The position numbers were made by a program, and so were the translations under genes. From Veillonellales bacterium (GTDB taxonomy: Bacteria > Bacillota > Negativicutes > JAAYSF01), in NCBI GenBank assembly GCA_039680175.1, contig JBDKTO010000101.1, forward strand, positions 1 through 38,347: a DNA stretch of 38,347 nucleotides. The letters run 5' to 3'. Under the pieces are notes generated by a model. The model saw nothing but the letters and a program-made list of their open reading frames with translations, was not told the origin of the DNA and searched no databases. Below are positions 23,371 to 29,312 of this stretch, one piece after another (position 1 is the first letter of the stretch; each line of letters begins with the position of its first letter).

Positions 23371-23610
23371 CTATCCCCCCTTATGCAAATAGTTGCTTTT
23401 CCTAAGTTTTATAAGGCTTCTTTTTATTATCTGGTCTATGCGCTGATGCGATGTTCCCTCCATCCCTGCTATTTCTCTTAATGTCATCTTGTTGTAATAC
23501 CGCCAAGACATGATCCTAATCTCCCGTGCTTCAAGGTTTCCTAAAAGCAATATCAAGAACACTTGGCAAAAATCTGTATTTATCTTAGAAAAAGAAAACG
23601 AGGCAACCAT
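23371..23610 (-). CDS. Sigma-region-4-like HTH protein (late regulator candidate), 79 aa
   Basis: The segment LEAREIRIMSWRYYNKMTLR, then EIAGMEGTSHQRIDQIIKRS and LIKLRK reproduces the sigma70 region-4 helix-turn-helix, the -35-binding domain. The protein is only 79 aa, so region 2 is absent and it cannot be a full sigma factor. It resembles phage late-transcription activators of the RinA/ArpU kind. The start at 23610 is chosen because AAGGAGG lies 7 nt upstream. It sits directly before the packaging and virion operon, as expected for the switch to late genes. Its own start codon is buried in the hairpin 23599-23645. Confidence 0.75.
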   Translation of the reverse strand: MVASFSFSKINTDFCQVFLILLLGNLEAREIRIMSWRYYNKMTLREIAGMEGTSHQRIDQIIKRSLIKLRKSNYLHKGG

Positions 23611-23645
23611 AACTAAACCTCCTTGGTTTAGATACAATTGCCTCG
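23599..23645 (-). promoter_or_regulatory. Nested hairpin enclosing ribosome site and start codon
   Basis: On the transcript, CGAGGCA (23645-23639) pairs with TGCCTCG (23605-23599), and inside it CTAAACC (23631-23625) pairs with GGTTTAG (23619-23613), with loop AAGGA. The ribosome site AAGGAGG is in the inner loop and stem, and the ATG (23608-23610) is in a symmetrical internal loop of 7+7 nt. Both helices are perfect. This should restrict translation of the sigma-like gene until something opens the fold. A DNA operator with the same symmetry is the alternative. Confidence 0.65.
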
Positions 23646-23682
23646 TTCGCAAGCTCCCGCGCCGCGTTCTATGGCAAAAAAA

Positions 23683-23853
23683 CTATTTCAACTCTTTATA
23701 ATTTTTCTCACACTTGCACTTAACCACCTTCCCTTGGCTTATCTCAAGCTCCGTAAAGCGCACAAAATGGCTCTCCATCATATCCCTTAGGAGCGTAGGG
23801 TTCTTCTCTGCGAAGCGTTGGGCTAAGTCCTTAAGAGACTCATTATCGGGCAT
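23683..23853 (-). CDS. Hypothetical protein with Cys pair, 56 aa
   Basis: MPDNESLKDLAQRFAEKNPT begins a helical protein that ends with KVVKCKCEKNYKELK, a Cys-Lys-Cys pair possibly binding metal. The start at 23853 is chosen because GTGAGGTGCTG precedes that ATG; a TTG 27 nt upstream would overlap the previous gene. It ends 72 nt before the sigma-like gene. No family is recognised. Confidence 0.5.
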   Translation of the reverse strand: MPDNESLKDLAQRFAEKNPTLLRDMMESHFVRFTELEISQGKVVKCKCEKNYKELK

Positions 23854-23864
23854 CAGCACCTCAC

Positions 23865-24191
23865 TTATTTTTCGTCCCAATCACAAATAACATCCTTTTC
23901 AATTTTACTTAAAAAAGGAATATAATCTTTTGTGTTTTTAGGCAATATAGCATACGTTATGCCCATCCGTATATCGTACACATGGTCATAGCCGTACAAT
24001 AATAATTTTCTGTGATAATATTTTTTGCATTTCTGATTGGCATATACAATGGTTGCTATCCTTGTATATAAATCCATTTCATCGAGGGTAAAAAATATTG
24101 TGGGTTTGCCAAGAAAAATAGCAATGTACCTTTTATTTATTACATCAAATATTTCACGGCTCATACGTTCGGGGCGATCATTTTCCGGCAT
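23865..24191 (-). CDS. Hypothetical protein, 108 aa
   Basis: MPENDRPERMSREIFDVINK begins an aromatic-rich soluble protein (RYIAIFLGKPTIFFTLDEMD; KYYHRKLLLYGYDHVYDIRM) of mixed helix and strand. It has no membrane segment and no motif I know. An AGAGG site lies 5 nt before the ATG at 24191, inside the preceding 53-aa gene, which it overlaps by 14 nt. It is one of a run of tightly coupled small genes before the late regulator. Confidence 0.55.
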   Translation of the reverse strand: MPENDRPERMSREIFDVINKRYIAIFLGKPTIFFTLDEMDLYTRIATIVYANQKCKKYYHRKLLLYGYDHVYDIRMGITYAILPKNTKDYIPFLSKIEKDVICDWDEK

Positions 24192-24339
24192 TGCCACCTC
24201 TTGCTTTTTTACACCGCTCCAAATACTTAATCTCTTTGTCTATCTCCGCGATAGCACTCACAAGCCGACCGCGCAATGATTCAAGAGTTAAAATCGCTCT
24301 GTCTTCAGATTGTGGTTTTTTAGTTATGTCACTCATCAT
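24178..24339 (-). CDS. Small hypothetical helical protein, 53 aa
   Basis: The protein starts at one of two consecutive ATGs (24339 or 24336) that overlap the TGA of the membrane-protein gene upstream. It is a charged helix (SEDRAILTLESLRGRLVSAI, AEIDKEIKYLERCKKARGG) that probably forms a coiled coil. The downstream gene's ribosome site lies in its last codons. No family is recognised. Confidence 0.55.
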   Translation of the reverse strand: MMSDITKKPQSEDRAILTLESLRGRLVSAIAEIDKEIKYLERCKKARGGNAGK

Positions 24340-24545
24340 CACCACCTATTTTTATCCAAATGCTTCCCCGCCCTTATCAGCAAAAGCCCAACCCAAATAA
24401 TCACGATACCAACCCAGCCGACCCGATACTCGAAGAACCCTCTTGCGCCAATTCTGATTAAATCCCAAACGCTCACTAAAGAGATAAGCATAAGCCCAAC
24501 CCATTCTCCGTAAACCCCGATGTAGAAACGTATAACGTCTTTCAT
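24339..24545 (-). CDS. Small membrane protein, 68 aa
   Basis: Two hydrophobic segments (about residues 12-30, EWVGLMLISLVSVWDLIRI, and 44-59, WVGIVIIWVGLLLIRAG) flank a basic loop (GARGFFEYRVG), so it is a two-pass membrane protein. It overlaps neighbours on both sides by 1-4 nt. Together with the genes to 26.0 kb it forms a run of small membrane or exported proteins. Roles such as lysis control or superinfection exclusion are possible but not shown. Confidence 0.6.
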   Translation of the reverse strand: MKDVIRFYIGVYGEWVGLMLISLVSVWDLIRIGARGFFEYRVGWVGIVIIWVGLLLIRAGKHLDKNRW

Positions 24546-24931
24546 GAGACCTCCTTGTCCTTAAATACTGTTATCCCTTTTTCACAAGCCATTATTAAAT
24601 TATCTTGATAATATAACTCATGTCTTAATTTCCTTGCCTTCTTGCTATATCTCCAATCGTCATTATAAATACTTGTTTCATAATATCTTCGGCCGTGTTT
24701 TATTCTATAAAATCCATTTATTTCCATGGTCATTTCTAAAGATGAACCCTCAAGAAATGTATCAATTTCATCAATAATATTATTTTCCTCACGGATTTTA
24801 TGTATTTCAATTTCTTCTTGTTGTTCTTGTTGTTTTAAAGTTGTTTTTTCATTTCGTCGGTATTGCCAATAATTATTTAAGAATAACAACCCAAAAAACA
24901 AAAAAATTATACAAATAGAATAAGCTCTCAT
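24542..24931 (-). CDS. Membrane-anchored hypothetical protein, 129 aa
   Basis: A single N-terminal membrane anchor (MRAYSICIIFLFFGLLFLNN) is followed by a charged coiled-coil-like region rich in Gln/Glu (TTLKQQEQQEEIEIHKIREE) and a C-terminal domain with GFYRIKHGRRYYETSIYN. The topology suggests an outward-facing domain. The start at 24931 is chosen because an AAAGGGGGTG site lies just before ATG; an earlier in-frame ATG at 24976 would overlap the 31-aa gene. The stop overlaps the next ATG (24545). No family is recognised. Confidence 0.55.
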   Translation of the reverse strand: MRAYSICIIFLFFGLLFLNNYWQYRRNEKTTLKQQEQQEEIEIHKIREENNIIDEIDTFLEGSSLEMTMEINGFYRIKHGRRYYETSIYNDDWRYSKKARKLRHELYYQDNLIMACEKGITVFKDKEVS

Positions 24932-24941
24932 CACACCCCCT

Positions 24942-25037
24942 TTATTTCCAAACCCAATGCCCCCAATACTCCGCATACATCAGAACCACGATCACCACCG
25001 CCACAAGCACCCGCCATAAGAGTTGATACCATTTCAT
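24942..25037 (-). CDS. Tiny membrane protein, 31 aa
   Basis: Nearly the whole protein is one transmembrane segment (WRVLVAVVIVVLMYAEYWGH). A good AAAGGAGAAACA site precedes ATG. It overlaps the upstream exported-protein gene by 4 nt and lies 10 nt before the membrane-anchored gene. Its size and make-up resemble pinholins or small toxins, without proof. Confidence 0.55.
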   Translation of the reverse strand: MKWYQLLWRVLVAVVIVVLMYAEYWGHWVWK

Positions 25038-25468
25038 TGTTTCTCCTTTGTTTTTTCTTTTTCTTTCAAAAATTCCTGTGGGGTTAATGGAGTATTGATT
25101 ATTCCATAAACACTTTTGGTTTTTGGTAATTCTACCAAACGAGGAAAATTATCTCTTAACTCAGCGTAACACGCTTTGTTCCCCGATAAAATTTCTTTAA
25201 GTCCAACTAATGCATTGCCGTTTTCTATTTTTTCTATCTTGAGCAAAACAGTAAAATGTTCGTAAATCTTATCATCTAAAGATTTACAACCAAACAATCC
25301 ATACTCAACACATCGTCTATAACTACATGAAATTGTGTTCAAAGCTTCCACCCCTACTTTATATTCTGGGAATGAAATATAATTTGCACAATTATCGTTA
25401 TCGGCGTATACAAGCGGATTAAAAATATAGATATAAACAAAAAATAAAACTAATGTGCTTATTTTCAT
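25034..25468 (-). CDS. Secreted hypothetical protein, 144 aa
   Basis: An N-terminal signal sequence (MKISTLVLFFVYIYIFNPLV, then YADND) is followed by a ~118-residue exported domain with six Cys (for example NDNCANY, NTISCSYRRCVEYGLFGC and NKACYAEL), which suggests disulfides and therefore a periplasmic or extracellular place. The C terminus is Lys/Glu-rich. Of two adjacent ATGs I choose 25468, which stands 5-6 nt after GGGGG. It may act in the envelope, for example in lysis or exclusion. No family is recognised. Confidence 0.6.
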   Translation of the reverse strand: MKISTLVLFFVYIYIFNPLVYADNDNCANYISFPEYKVGVEALNTISCSYRRCVEYGLFGCKSLDDKIYEHFTVLLKIEKIENGNALVGLKEILSGNKACYAELRDNFPRLVELPKTKSVYGIINTPLTPQEFLKEKEKTKEKQ

Positions 25469-25620
25469 CATATCCCCCACCAATTTTTTATTGCATCCAT
25501 CTGTATCCCATTATGCAGCCATCCCCAGAACCAATGCGCCATAGTGATAACGCCGACCCAAGTGGCCACACAAATAAATAGCACCAGCGCAACGAGAAGA
25601 AAGCTAAAGAGGTATTTCAT
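25468..25620 (-). CDS. Small membrane protein, 50 aa
   Basis: A strong N-terminal transmembrane segment (YLFSFLLVALVLFICVATWV) is followed by a Trp/His-rich amphipathic tail (AHWFWGWLHNGIQMDAIKNW). GGAGGGGGAGGA precedes ATG. The stop shares bases with the double ATG of the secreted-protein gene downstream, so these genes are translated together. It could be a holin-like peptide. No family is recognised. Confidence 0.55.
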   Translation of the reverse strand: MKYLFSFLLVALVLFICVATWVGVITMAHWFWGWLHNGIQMDAIKNWWGI

Positions 25621-25841
25621 TCCTCCCCCTCCATTTCCTTGAGCACGGCATAAACATCATCAATAAAAAGAAACTCACTACCGTAGGTAATAAGTGCTTT
25701 TTCGAATAGTTCTTTCCCCACCTCCCCCAAAATCTCTTTCTTGGCTTGGGTGATAACTATTTCTCTGAATTTTAAATCAACGGGGTTGTTTGCTTCCGAG
25801 CGTTGCGCTAATTCAGTTAATATCTCCTCAATCTTGCTCAT
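25617..25841 (-). CDS. Hypothetical helical protein, 74 aa
   Basis: MSKIEEILTELAQRSEANNP begins a soluble, acidic, helical protein. The start at 25841 is chosen because GGAGGTGAAGAA precedes it; the longer reading to 25961 is the 51-aa membrane gene seen in another frame. It overlaps the next gene by 4 nt (GAATGA). No family is recognised. Confidence 0.55.
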   Translation of the reverse strand: MSKIEEILTELAQRSEANNPVDLKFREIVITQAKKEILGEVGKELFEKALITYGSEFLFIDDVYAVLKEMEGEE

Positions 25842-25845
25842 TTCT

Positions 25846-26001
25846 TCACCTCCATATTGCGTAAAGGATATAACAGAAAGATAGCGCGCCAAGGATGCAG
25901 ATACCAAAAAGCAACCACTTATTTTCCATATTTTTAAAATCATCAATCCAATTAAAAACAAATGTTGCCACTAAAACCGTTGCGAGAATGTTTATAACCA
26001 T
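25846..26001 (-). CDS. Small two-pass membrane protein, 51 aa
   Basis: Two hydrophobic stretches (INILATVLVATFVFNWI and WLLFGICILGALSFCYILYA) flank a short acidic/basic turn (DDFKNMENK). A GGAGGTGAATAAA site precedes ATG right after the previous gene's stop. It belongs to the run of small envelope proteins at 24.3-26.0 kb. Confidence 0.6.
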   Translation of the reverse strand: MVINILATVLVATFVFNWIDDFKNMENKWLLFGICILGALSFCYILYAIWR

Positions 26002-26002
26002 T

Positions 26003-26266
26003 TTATTCACCTCCTATCAGTTTGTGGATTTGCCTTATAACTGATTTAGCCCCATCTATATGTCCTTGAATATATTCTTTATTAACACGTGAAGGTGGAG
26101 GGTCTAATCTAATGCATTTTAAGTCCACACTCGGCACTTCCTGCAGGAGTTCAATGGCATCCTTGATCGCTTTCTCATCATCGCCATCTAAATAAACGAA
26201 CAAAGACGCTTTTTGAAGTGCTTTACGTAATCCTTTTTTGATAATTTCCCTCGTCATCTTACTCAT
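26003..26266 (-). CDS. Hypothetical protein, 87 aa
   Basis: A basic N-terminal helix (MTREIIKKGLRKALQKASLF) is followed by an acidic helix (DGDDEKAIKDAIELLQEVPS) and a C-terminal helix (YIQGHIDGAKSVIRQIHKLI). It has no membrane segment. GGAGGTGATAG precedes ATG inside the preceding 44-aa gene. No family is recognised. Confidence 0.55.
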   Translation of the reverse strand: MSKMTREIIKKGLRKALQKASLFVYLDGDDEKAIKDAIELLQEVPSVDLKCIRLDPPPSRVNKEYIQGHIDGAKSVIRQIHKLIGGE

Positions 26267-26393
26267 CTATCACCTCCGATTGGTCTTCAACGTACGCAAT
26301 CTTGCAATCTGCTTTTTCACAGACATAAACCCCTAACGTAGGTGTTTCGTATACCGCTGGTTTTTCACAATAATAACAGAGAATATTACTCAT
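26259..26393 (-). CDS. Small zinc-ribbon protein, 44 aa
   Basis: CYYC (residues 6-9) and C29/C34 (YVCEKADCKI) give a four-Cys zinc-ribbon pattern in a 44-aa protein that begins MSNILCYYCEKPAVYETPTL. It overlaps the next gene by 8 nt and carries its ribosome site. Such mini zinc proteins are frequent in this phage (also at 18946, 26573, 30032 and 38083). The role is unknown. Confidence 0.6.
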   Translation of the reverse strand: MSNILCYYCEKPAVYETPTLGVYVCEKADCKIAYVEDQSEVIDE

Positions 26394-26412
26394 CGGACAC
26401 CTCACTTATTGT

Positions 26413-26586
26413 TTATAATTCTAAACCCACAATACGTTTTAATTTTAATTTCGTATAATGTTCTACTTTATAATTTTGAATAAAAATAATAGCTTGTTCC
26501 TTAAGCCAGAAAATATGTGCTCTTTCTTCTGCAATGAATGGCTCTCCGTCCTCATCGAGTATTATCCAGGCTTTAAAATTTTTCAT
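26413..26586 (-). CDS. Small hypothetical protein, 57 aa
   Basis: MKNFKAWIILDEDGEPFIAE begins a protein with beta then helix text (HIFWLKEQAIIFIQNYKVEH) and a basic tail (YTKLKLKRIVGLEL). This layout (a strand, EDGEPF, EERAHIFW) recalls small phage proteins that read like a single-domain regulator, but no family is certain. It overlaps the upstream gene by 14 nt. Confidence 0.55.
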   Translation of the reverse strand: MKNFKAWIILDEDGEPFIAEERAHIFWLKEQAIIFIQNYKVEHYTKLKLKRIVGLEL

Positions 26587-26731
26587 CTTTCACCACCTTT
26601 ATTTTGCGCTTGCAGTGGTAACATTTAGTTGACCTACTAACCGAAAGAAACCACTCACCACAGGAAGTACTGTAAAACTCATAAGGATTAGCTTTATTCT
26701 TTTTCCACTCACACACTTTAGGCTTGGTCAT
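26573..26731 (-). CDS. Small zinc-binding-like protein, 52 aa
   Basis: Cys residues at 7, 25, 38 and 41 (KVCEWK; SCGEWF; TKCYHCKRK) fit a zinc ribbon. It starts at an ATG that overlaps the TGA ending the interrupted YopX reading frame (ATGA at 26728-26731), the normal join in this genome. That shows the frame downstream of the YopX TAA is still in place. The function is unknown. Confidence 0.6.
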   Translation of the reverse strand: MTKPKVCEWKKNKANPYEFYSTSCGEWFLSVSRSTKCYHCKRKIKVVKDEKF

Positions 26732-26814
26732 TTCTGCTCCTTCAATAATTCTGGGTTTTCGTAGATGTTGCCGATGACTTCAATCCAATAATGAGACGGT
26801 GCAAAAACGAATAG
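26728..26814 (-). pseudogene. YopX C-terminal piece beyond an in-frame TAA
   Basis: After the TAA at 26815-26817 the same frame runs 28 more codons to a TGA at 26728-26730 and encodes HYWIEVIGNIYENPELL, the conserved C-terminal signature of YopX proteins. It has no start codon or ribosome site, so it is expressed only by readthrough if at all. The reading frame is intact and ends in a start-stop overlap with the next gene. Confidence 0.75.
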
Positions 26815-27129
26815 TTATCCATCTTCAAAACGCTTGAACCAAAAACCAATTCCTGACCAAACAATTTGAAATGGATTATCACTTTGGTCTACTCTACAGA
26901 TATCACCTTCATAGATTTCTTTTCCGTTCTTGTCTTTGAGGCCAGTAAAAAACAATGGTATAGCTTTTTTGTATAGCTTGCTAAGAGGCTCTGGCCTGCT
27001 CATTGGTCCATAAGACCAAAGTTGTCCTGTTTGGGTCATTAAAAACCAAGAGCAAGCCTCTTCCATTGATGTTTCAACCTTTCCATTTACCTCAAACTCA
27101 CACCATACTCTAAACTTTATTTCTCTCAT
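26815..27129 (-). CDS. YopX-family protein, cut short by TAA, 104 aa
   Basis: MREIKFRVWCEF is the YopX family start, and FFTGLKDKNGKEIYEGDICR is its central motif. YopX proteins are common phage early proteins of unknown function. The usual C-terminal VIGNIYENPELL is missing from the product because of a TAA after FKRFEDG, yet it is encoded in the same frame directly beyond (26728-26814). Full-length would be about 133 aa. A single CAA-to-TAA change could explain it. An AAGGAGGATC site precedes ATG. It overlaps the 97-aa gene by 20 nt. Confidence 0.85.
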   Translation of the reverse strand: MREIKFRVWCEFEVNGKVETSMEEACSWFLMTQTGQLWSYGPMSRPEPLSKLYKKAIPLFFTGLKDKNGKEIYEGDICRVDQSDNPFQIVWSGIGFWFKRFEDG

Positions 27130-27403
27130 GATCCTCCTTCATCCCCTCAAGGCGCTGGCGAATATCTCTAAGGGCTTGGTTGTATCCTTTTATATTTTCG
27201 ATTACCTGCTTTGACCCTATCGAGTTACTTATGATTATTTCCTTCGGCATCTGCTCCTTACACCACTCAATGATAGCGGTGCGGGCTTGAGCAACATCTT
27301 TTTTAAGATATTCATTTATTGTTTCTATTGTCGCGTCTTCGTTAGCTCCTATCCCCAAACCTTGCGTCCACAATAACTCCAATATATTTTTAAGTTTTTC
27401 CAT
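27110..27403 (-). CDS. Hypothetical helical protein, 97 aa
   Basis: The N-terminal part (MEKLKNILELLWTQGLGIGA) and the later ARTAIIEWCKEQMPKEIIIS and GYNQALRDIRQRLEGMKED are mostly helical. Text of this style (KEQ.P..EI, GYNQA..DI) is common in short phage proteins that lack a known function. GGGGAGGTCTAA precedes ATG within the preceding 36-aa gene's stop. No domain is recognised. Confidence 0.55.
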   Translation of the reverse strand: MEKLKNILELLWTQGLGIGANEDATIETINEYLKKDVAQARTAIIEWCKEQMPKEIIISNSIGSKQVIENIKGYNQALRDIRQRLEGMKEDHERNKV

Positions 27404-27514
27404 TTAGACCTCCCCGTAGATAAGAGCGTGGATTATGCCAGCAAGCCTATCAACATTAAATAGTCTTTCGCCATAAAATCCTGTGATTATTTCTTCTATT
27501 TCTTTACAACTCAT
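27404..27514 (-). CDS. Small hypothetical protein, 36 aa
   Basis: MSCKEIEEIITGFYGERLFN begins a helical mini-protein (36 aa) ending ALIYGEV. It overlaps the end of the 124-aa gene by 11 nt and its TAA directly abuts the ATG of the 97-aa gene, whose ribosome site (GGGGAGG) is in its codons. The exact fit into the gene chain is the main support. Confidence 0.45.
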   Translation of the reverse strand: MSCKEIEEIITGFYGERLFNVDRLAGIIHALIYGEV

Positions 27515-27878
27515 TTTCACCTTCTGCATTTGTAACTTGGATGGGGGAATCCCTTATCACATATCCGCTATTAGAATATTCTGTTTTTTTACTTGCAATA
27601 GGTTTTCCGCAATCATTACATATACCGTTTGTAATCCACGTACCCGTCCTTTCTTTATGACCAAAACAAAAGTCATCTTTATATAATATTTTTTTATTCA
27701 CCCCTCGCCCCTTAAGTTGCTCGAATTTGCAATATTCGAAAACATATCGCTTATCTTTTTTAGATAATTGAGAAATAACTGCACAGACTACAGACCGCTT
27801 TTCTAATGATTTCATTAGTTGATTATAGGGAGCTTTTGGCCAATCCCTTTTCTTCCTCCCCTTTGTTTGTTTAGACAT
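27504..27878 (-). CDS. Hypothetical basic protein with zinc-ribbon motif, 124 aa
   Basis: A very basic N terminus (MSKQTKGRKKRDWPKAPYNQ) is followed by a helical region and a C-terminal zinc-ribbon-like segment (FCFGHKERTGTWITNGICND, then CGKPI). That could give nucleic-acid binding. AAAAGGAGCCTA precedes ATG. It lies downstream of the replication-like gene, after a 151-nt gap. No family is recognised. Confidence 0.55.
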   Translation of the reverse strand: MSKQTKGRKKRDWPKAPYNQLMKSLEKRSVVCAVISQLSKKDKRYVFEYCKFEQLKGRGVNKKILYKDDFCFGHKERTGTWITNGICNDCGKPIASKKTEYSNSGYVIRDSPIQVTNAEGENEL

Positions 27879-28029
27879 TAGGCTCCTTTTAGATTCGGGT
27901 AACGCATGTTTCCTTGGTATGCGTCTCTGACCATATTTCAGAGGGCATTTTTATCCTACATACCACGCCAACAGCACCAGAAAATTATAAAGAACAAGTA
28001 ACATTTTTACACCCCGCTGCGGGGCGGAG
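27879..28029 (-). other. 151-nt intergenic region with hairpins
   Basis: This gap after the replication-like gene holds three short stems: CCCCG-CTG-CGGGG (28012-28024), CTCTGA...TCAGAG around 27929-27947 and CGCAT...ATGCG around 27903-27923. None has a U-run, so I do not call a terminator. A 19-codon ORF (MPSEIWSETHTKETCVTRI) is present but unsupported. It may stabilise or process the message, or act as a site near the replication gene. Confidence 0.4.
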
Positions 28030-28782
28030 TTATTTCTTCCCCGTTATACCCGCTACTAAAGTATGTATCTCTTTTATCTGCTCCTCGTTGACCTCCGGCC
28101 TTGTAGGTATAGGCTCTGGGGTGTAGGGTTTCTTAGAGTTGTCCACCCCAACAACTCCTTTTCCTTGAGCCGACTTCTTAACCCAGTTCGTTATCGCCTT
28201 TTCCCATGCGCCAGTCTTTGTCGTATTGGTATTATTCGTCTTGTGCCAGTCCACGCACGCGCGGATCTCGGTTTCTACGTTCAACATGGGGTAGATTTCT
28301 TTTTTGCTCTTAATGAAAGATTCCTTAAAAACAAGGCCGGCGACCACAACGGTACTCTCCTTCTCTTTCTCCTTCTCTTTCTCTTTCTCTTTCTCCTTCT
28401 CTTTCTCTTTAGCCCCTTGCACGGGGCTTGCAAGACCCTTAATTCCGTATTTAAGTAAAATATCTAAAACGCACCTATGTACCCTATTCCGAGGGTTTAG
28501 CTCCCCATACTGGAAGCTTATGAACGGGAAAATAAACCATTTAGAACCACCATTCAAAACAATTATTCTTTCCTCTCCATTGTTAAACAACCTTAAAGCC
28601 TCTTTTTCATTTACGGACATATCAGATCCTATGCGTAGCTGGGCCACGTCAAAATCAACCTCCCAAATGCCGGCATGGTTACAATCAAGACAGATATAAT
28701 CCCATAATAGCTTGTAAGCGCCCGGAAGATTACGGATAAACTTTTTCTTGTATTTGTCGGTATCTGCCATTCTTTTCGCCAT
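28030..28782 (-). CDS. Replication-initiation/replisome-organiser-like protein, 250 aa
   Basis: The first ~110 residues (DKYKKKFIRNLPGAYKLLWD; AQLRIGSDMSVNEKEALRLF; KWFIFPFISFQYGELNPRNR) resemble the N-terminal winged-helix domain of phage replication-initiation or DnaD-like replisome organisers. A Lys-Glu run (nine KE pairs, residues 125-142) is the hinge, and the C-terminal part (ACVDWHKTNNTNTTKTGAWE, KAITNWVKKS) is like the helicase-loader-side domain. Since the phage has no polymerase gene it probably recruits host replication proteins. TTTAGGAGGTAGGGT precedes ATG. Confidence 0.65.
   Translation of the reverse strand: MAKRMADTDKYKKKFIRNLPGAYKLLWDYICLDCNHAGIWEVDFDVAQLRIGSDMSVNEKEALRLFNNGEERIIVLNGGSKWFIFPFISFQYGELNPRNRVHRCVLDILLKYGIKGLASPVQGAKEKEKEKEKEKEKEKEKESTVVVAGLVFKESFIKSKKEIYPMLNVETEIRACVDWHKTNNTNTTKTGAWEKAITNWVKKSAQGKGVVGVDNSKKPYTPEPIPTRPEVNEEQIKEIHTLVAGITGKK
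28357..28410. repeat. AARGAG hexamer microsatellite
   Basis: Nine tandem copies of the coding hexamer AA(A/G)GAG encode (Lys-Glu)9 in the replication-like protein. The units differ only in the A/G third base. Such hexamer arrays gain and lose copies by slippage without breaking the frame, so linker length may vary among relatives. Confidence 0.85.
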
Positions 28783-28785
28783 ACC

Positions 28786-28989
28786 CTACCTCCTAAAAAC
28801 CTGCCTTCTCTCATACTGCCCGCCACCCACCACCCTTCTATACATATTCTGCAAGCACCCCTCCTGTGCTATCGTGAGCTCCTTCTTTTTGCTTATACCC
28901 ACTAAAAAAGACCGCTCCCAATCATTCAGCTTAGGATTGAGCTTATATATTTCAGAGATAAGAGCGAGTTTGTCGGTGGTGGTGATCAT
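28786..28989 (-). CDS. Hypothetical protein, 67 aa
   Basis: MITTTDKLALISEIYKLNPK begins a helical protein with LNDWERSFLVGISKKKELTI and a C-terminal Arg-rich end (NMYRRVVGGGQYERRQVFRR). This is a recurrent phage mini-protein type found beside replication genes, with no known activity. It overlaps the methyltransferase end by 4 nt (ATGA) and ends 3 nt before the replication-like gene, carrying that gene's GGAGGTAG ribosome site. Confidence 0.55.
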   Translation of the reverse strand: MITTTDKLALISEIYKLNPKLNDWERSFLVGISKKKELTIAQEGCLQNMYRRVVGGGQYERRQVFRR

Positions 28990-29279
28990 ATTTTAAATAA
29001 TCTCTTTATTATTTCTTTTACCACAGGAACACTGACCGCATTGCCTAAACATTTATATCTCTGACTTTCTGAAATTCCTTCTGTCCAGTTGTCAGGGAAA
29101 CCTTGTAAGCGTTCACATTCCTTGGGGGTCAACCTTCTTATATTTTTATTCAGCATATACAACCCTGTCTTTGCTCCCCAGCCCCCCCCTTGTGCGGTAA
29201 GCTGTTGTGATATTCCTTGTGTATCGTAAACACGCTGGCCTTGACAATCTTTATCGATGAAGCCTATTTTTTTAAGCAT
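28986..29279 (-). CDS. C5 DNA methyltransferase, C-terminal part, 97 aa
   Basis: It carries the conserved C-terminal text of cytosine-C5 methyltransferases: RRLTPKECERLQGFPDNWTE (end of the target-recognition region) and KCLGNAVSVPVVKEIIKRLF (motifs IX-X). The frame is the same as that of the 29313-30035 part, from which a TAA and 10 further sense codons (RNFFGGESGS, Tyr beyond) separate it. If made alone from the ATG at 29277-29279 it lacks the catalytic half. It may be rejoined by readthrough, work as a second subunit, or be silent. Ribosome-site evidence is weak. Confidence 0.7.
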   Translation of the reverse strand: MLKKIGFIDKDCQGQRVYDTQGISQQLTAQGGGWGAKTGLYMLNKNIRRLTPKECERLQGFPDNWTEGISESQRYKCLGNAVSVPVVKEIIKRLFKI

Positions 29280-29312
29280 ATAACTGCCGGACTCCCCGCC
29301 GAAAAAATTCCT

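Noticed and set aside
28012-28024. Terminator after the replication-like gene
   Set aside because: The GC stem has only a tiny loop and no U-run follows on the minus strand.
27879-28029. 19-aa ORF MPSEIWSETHTKETCVTRI as a gene
   Set aside because: Too short, with only a weak ribosome site and no overlap join of the kind that supports the other mini-genes.
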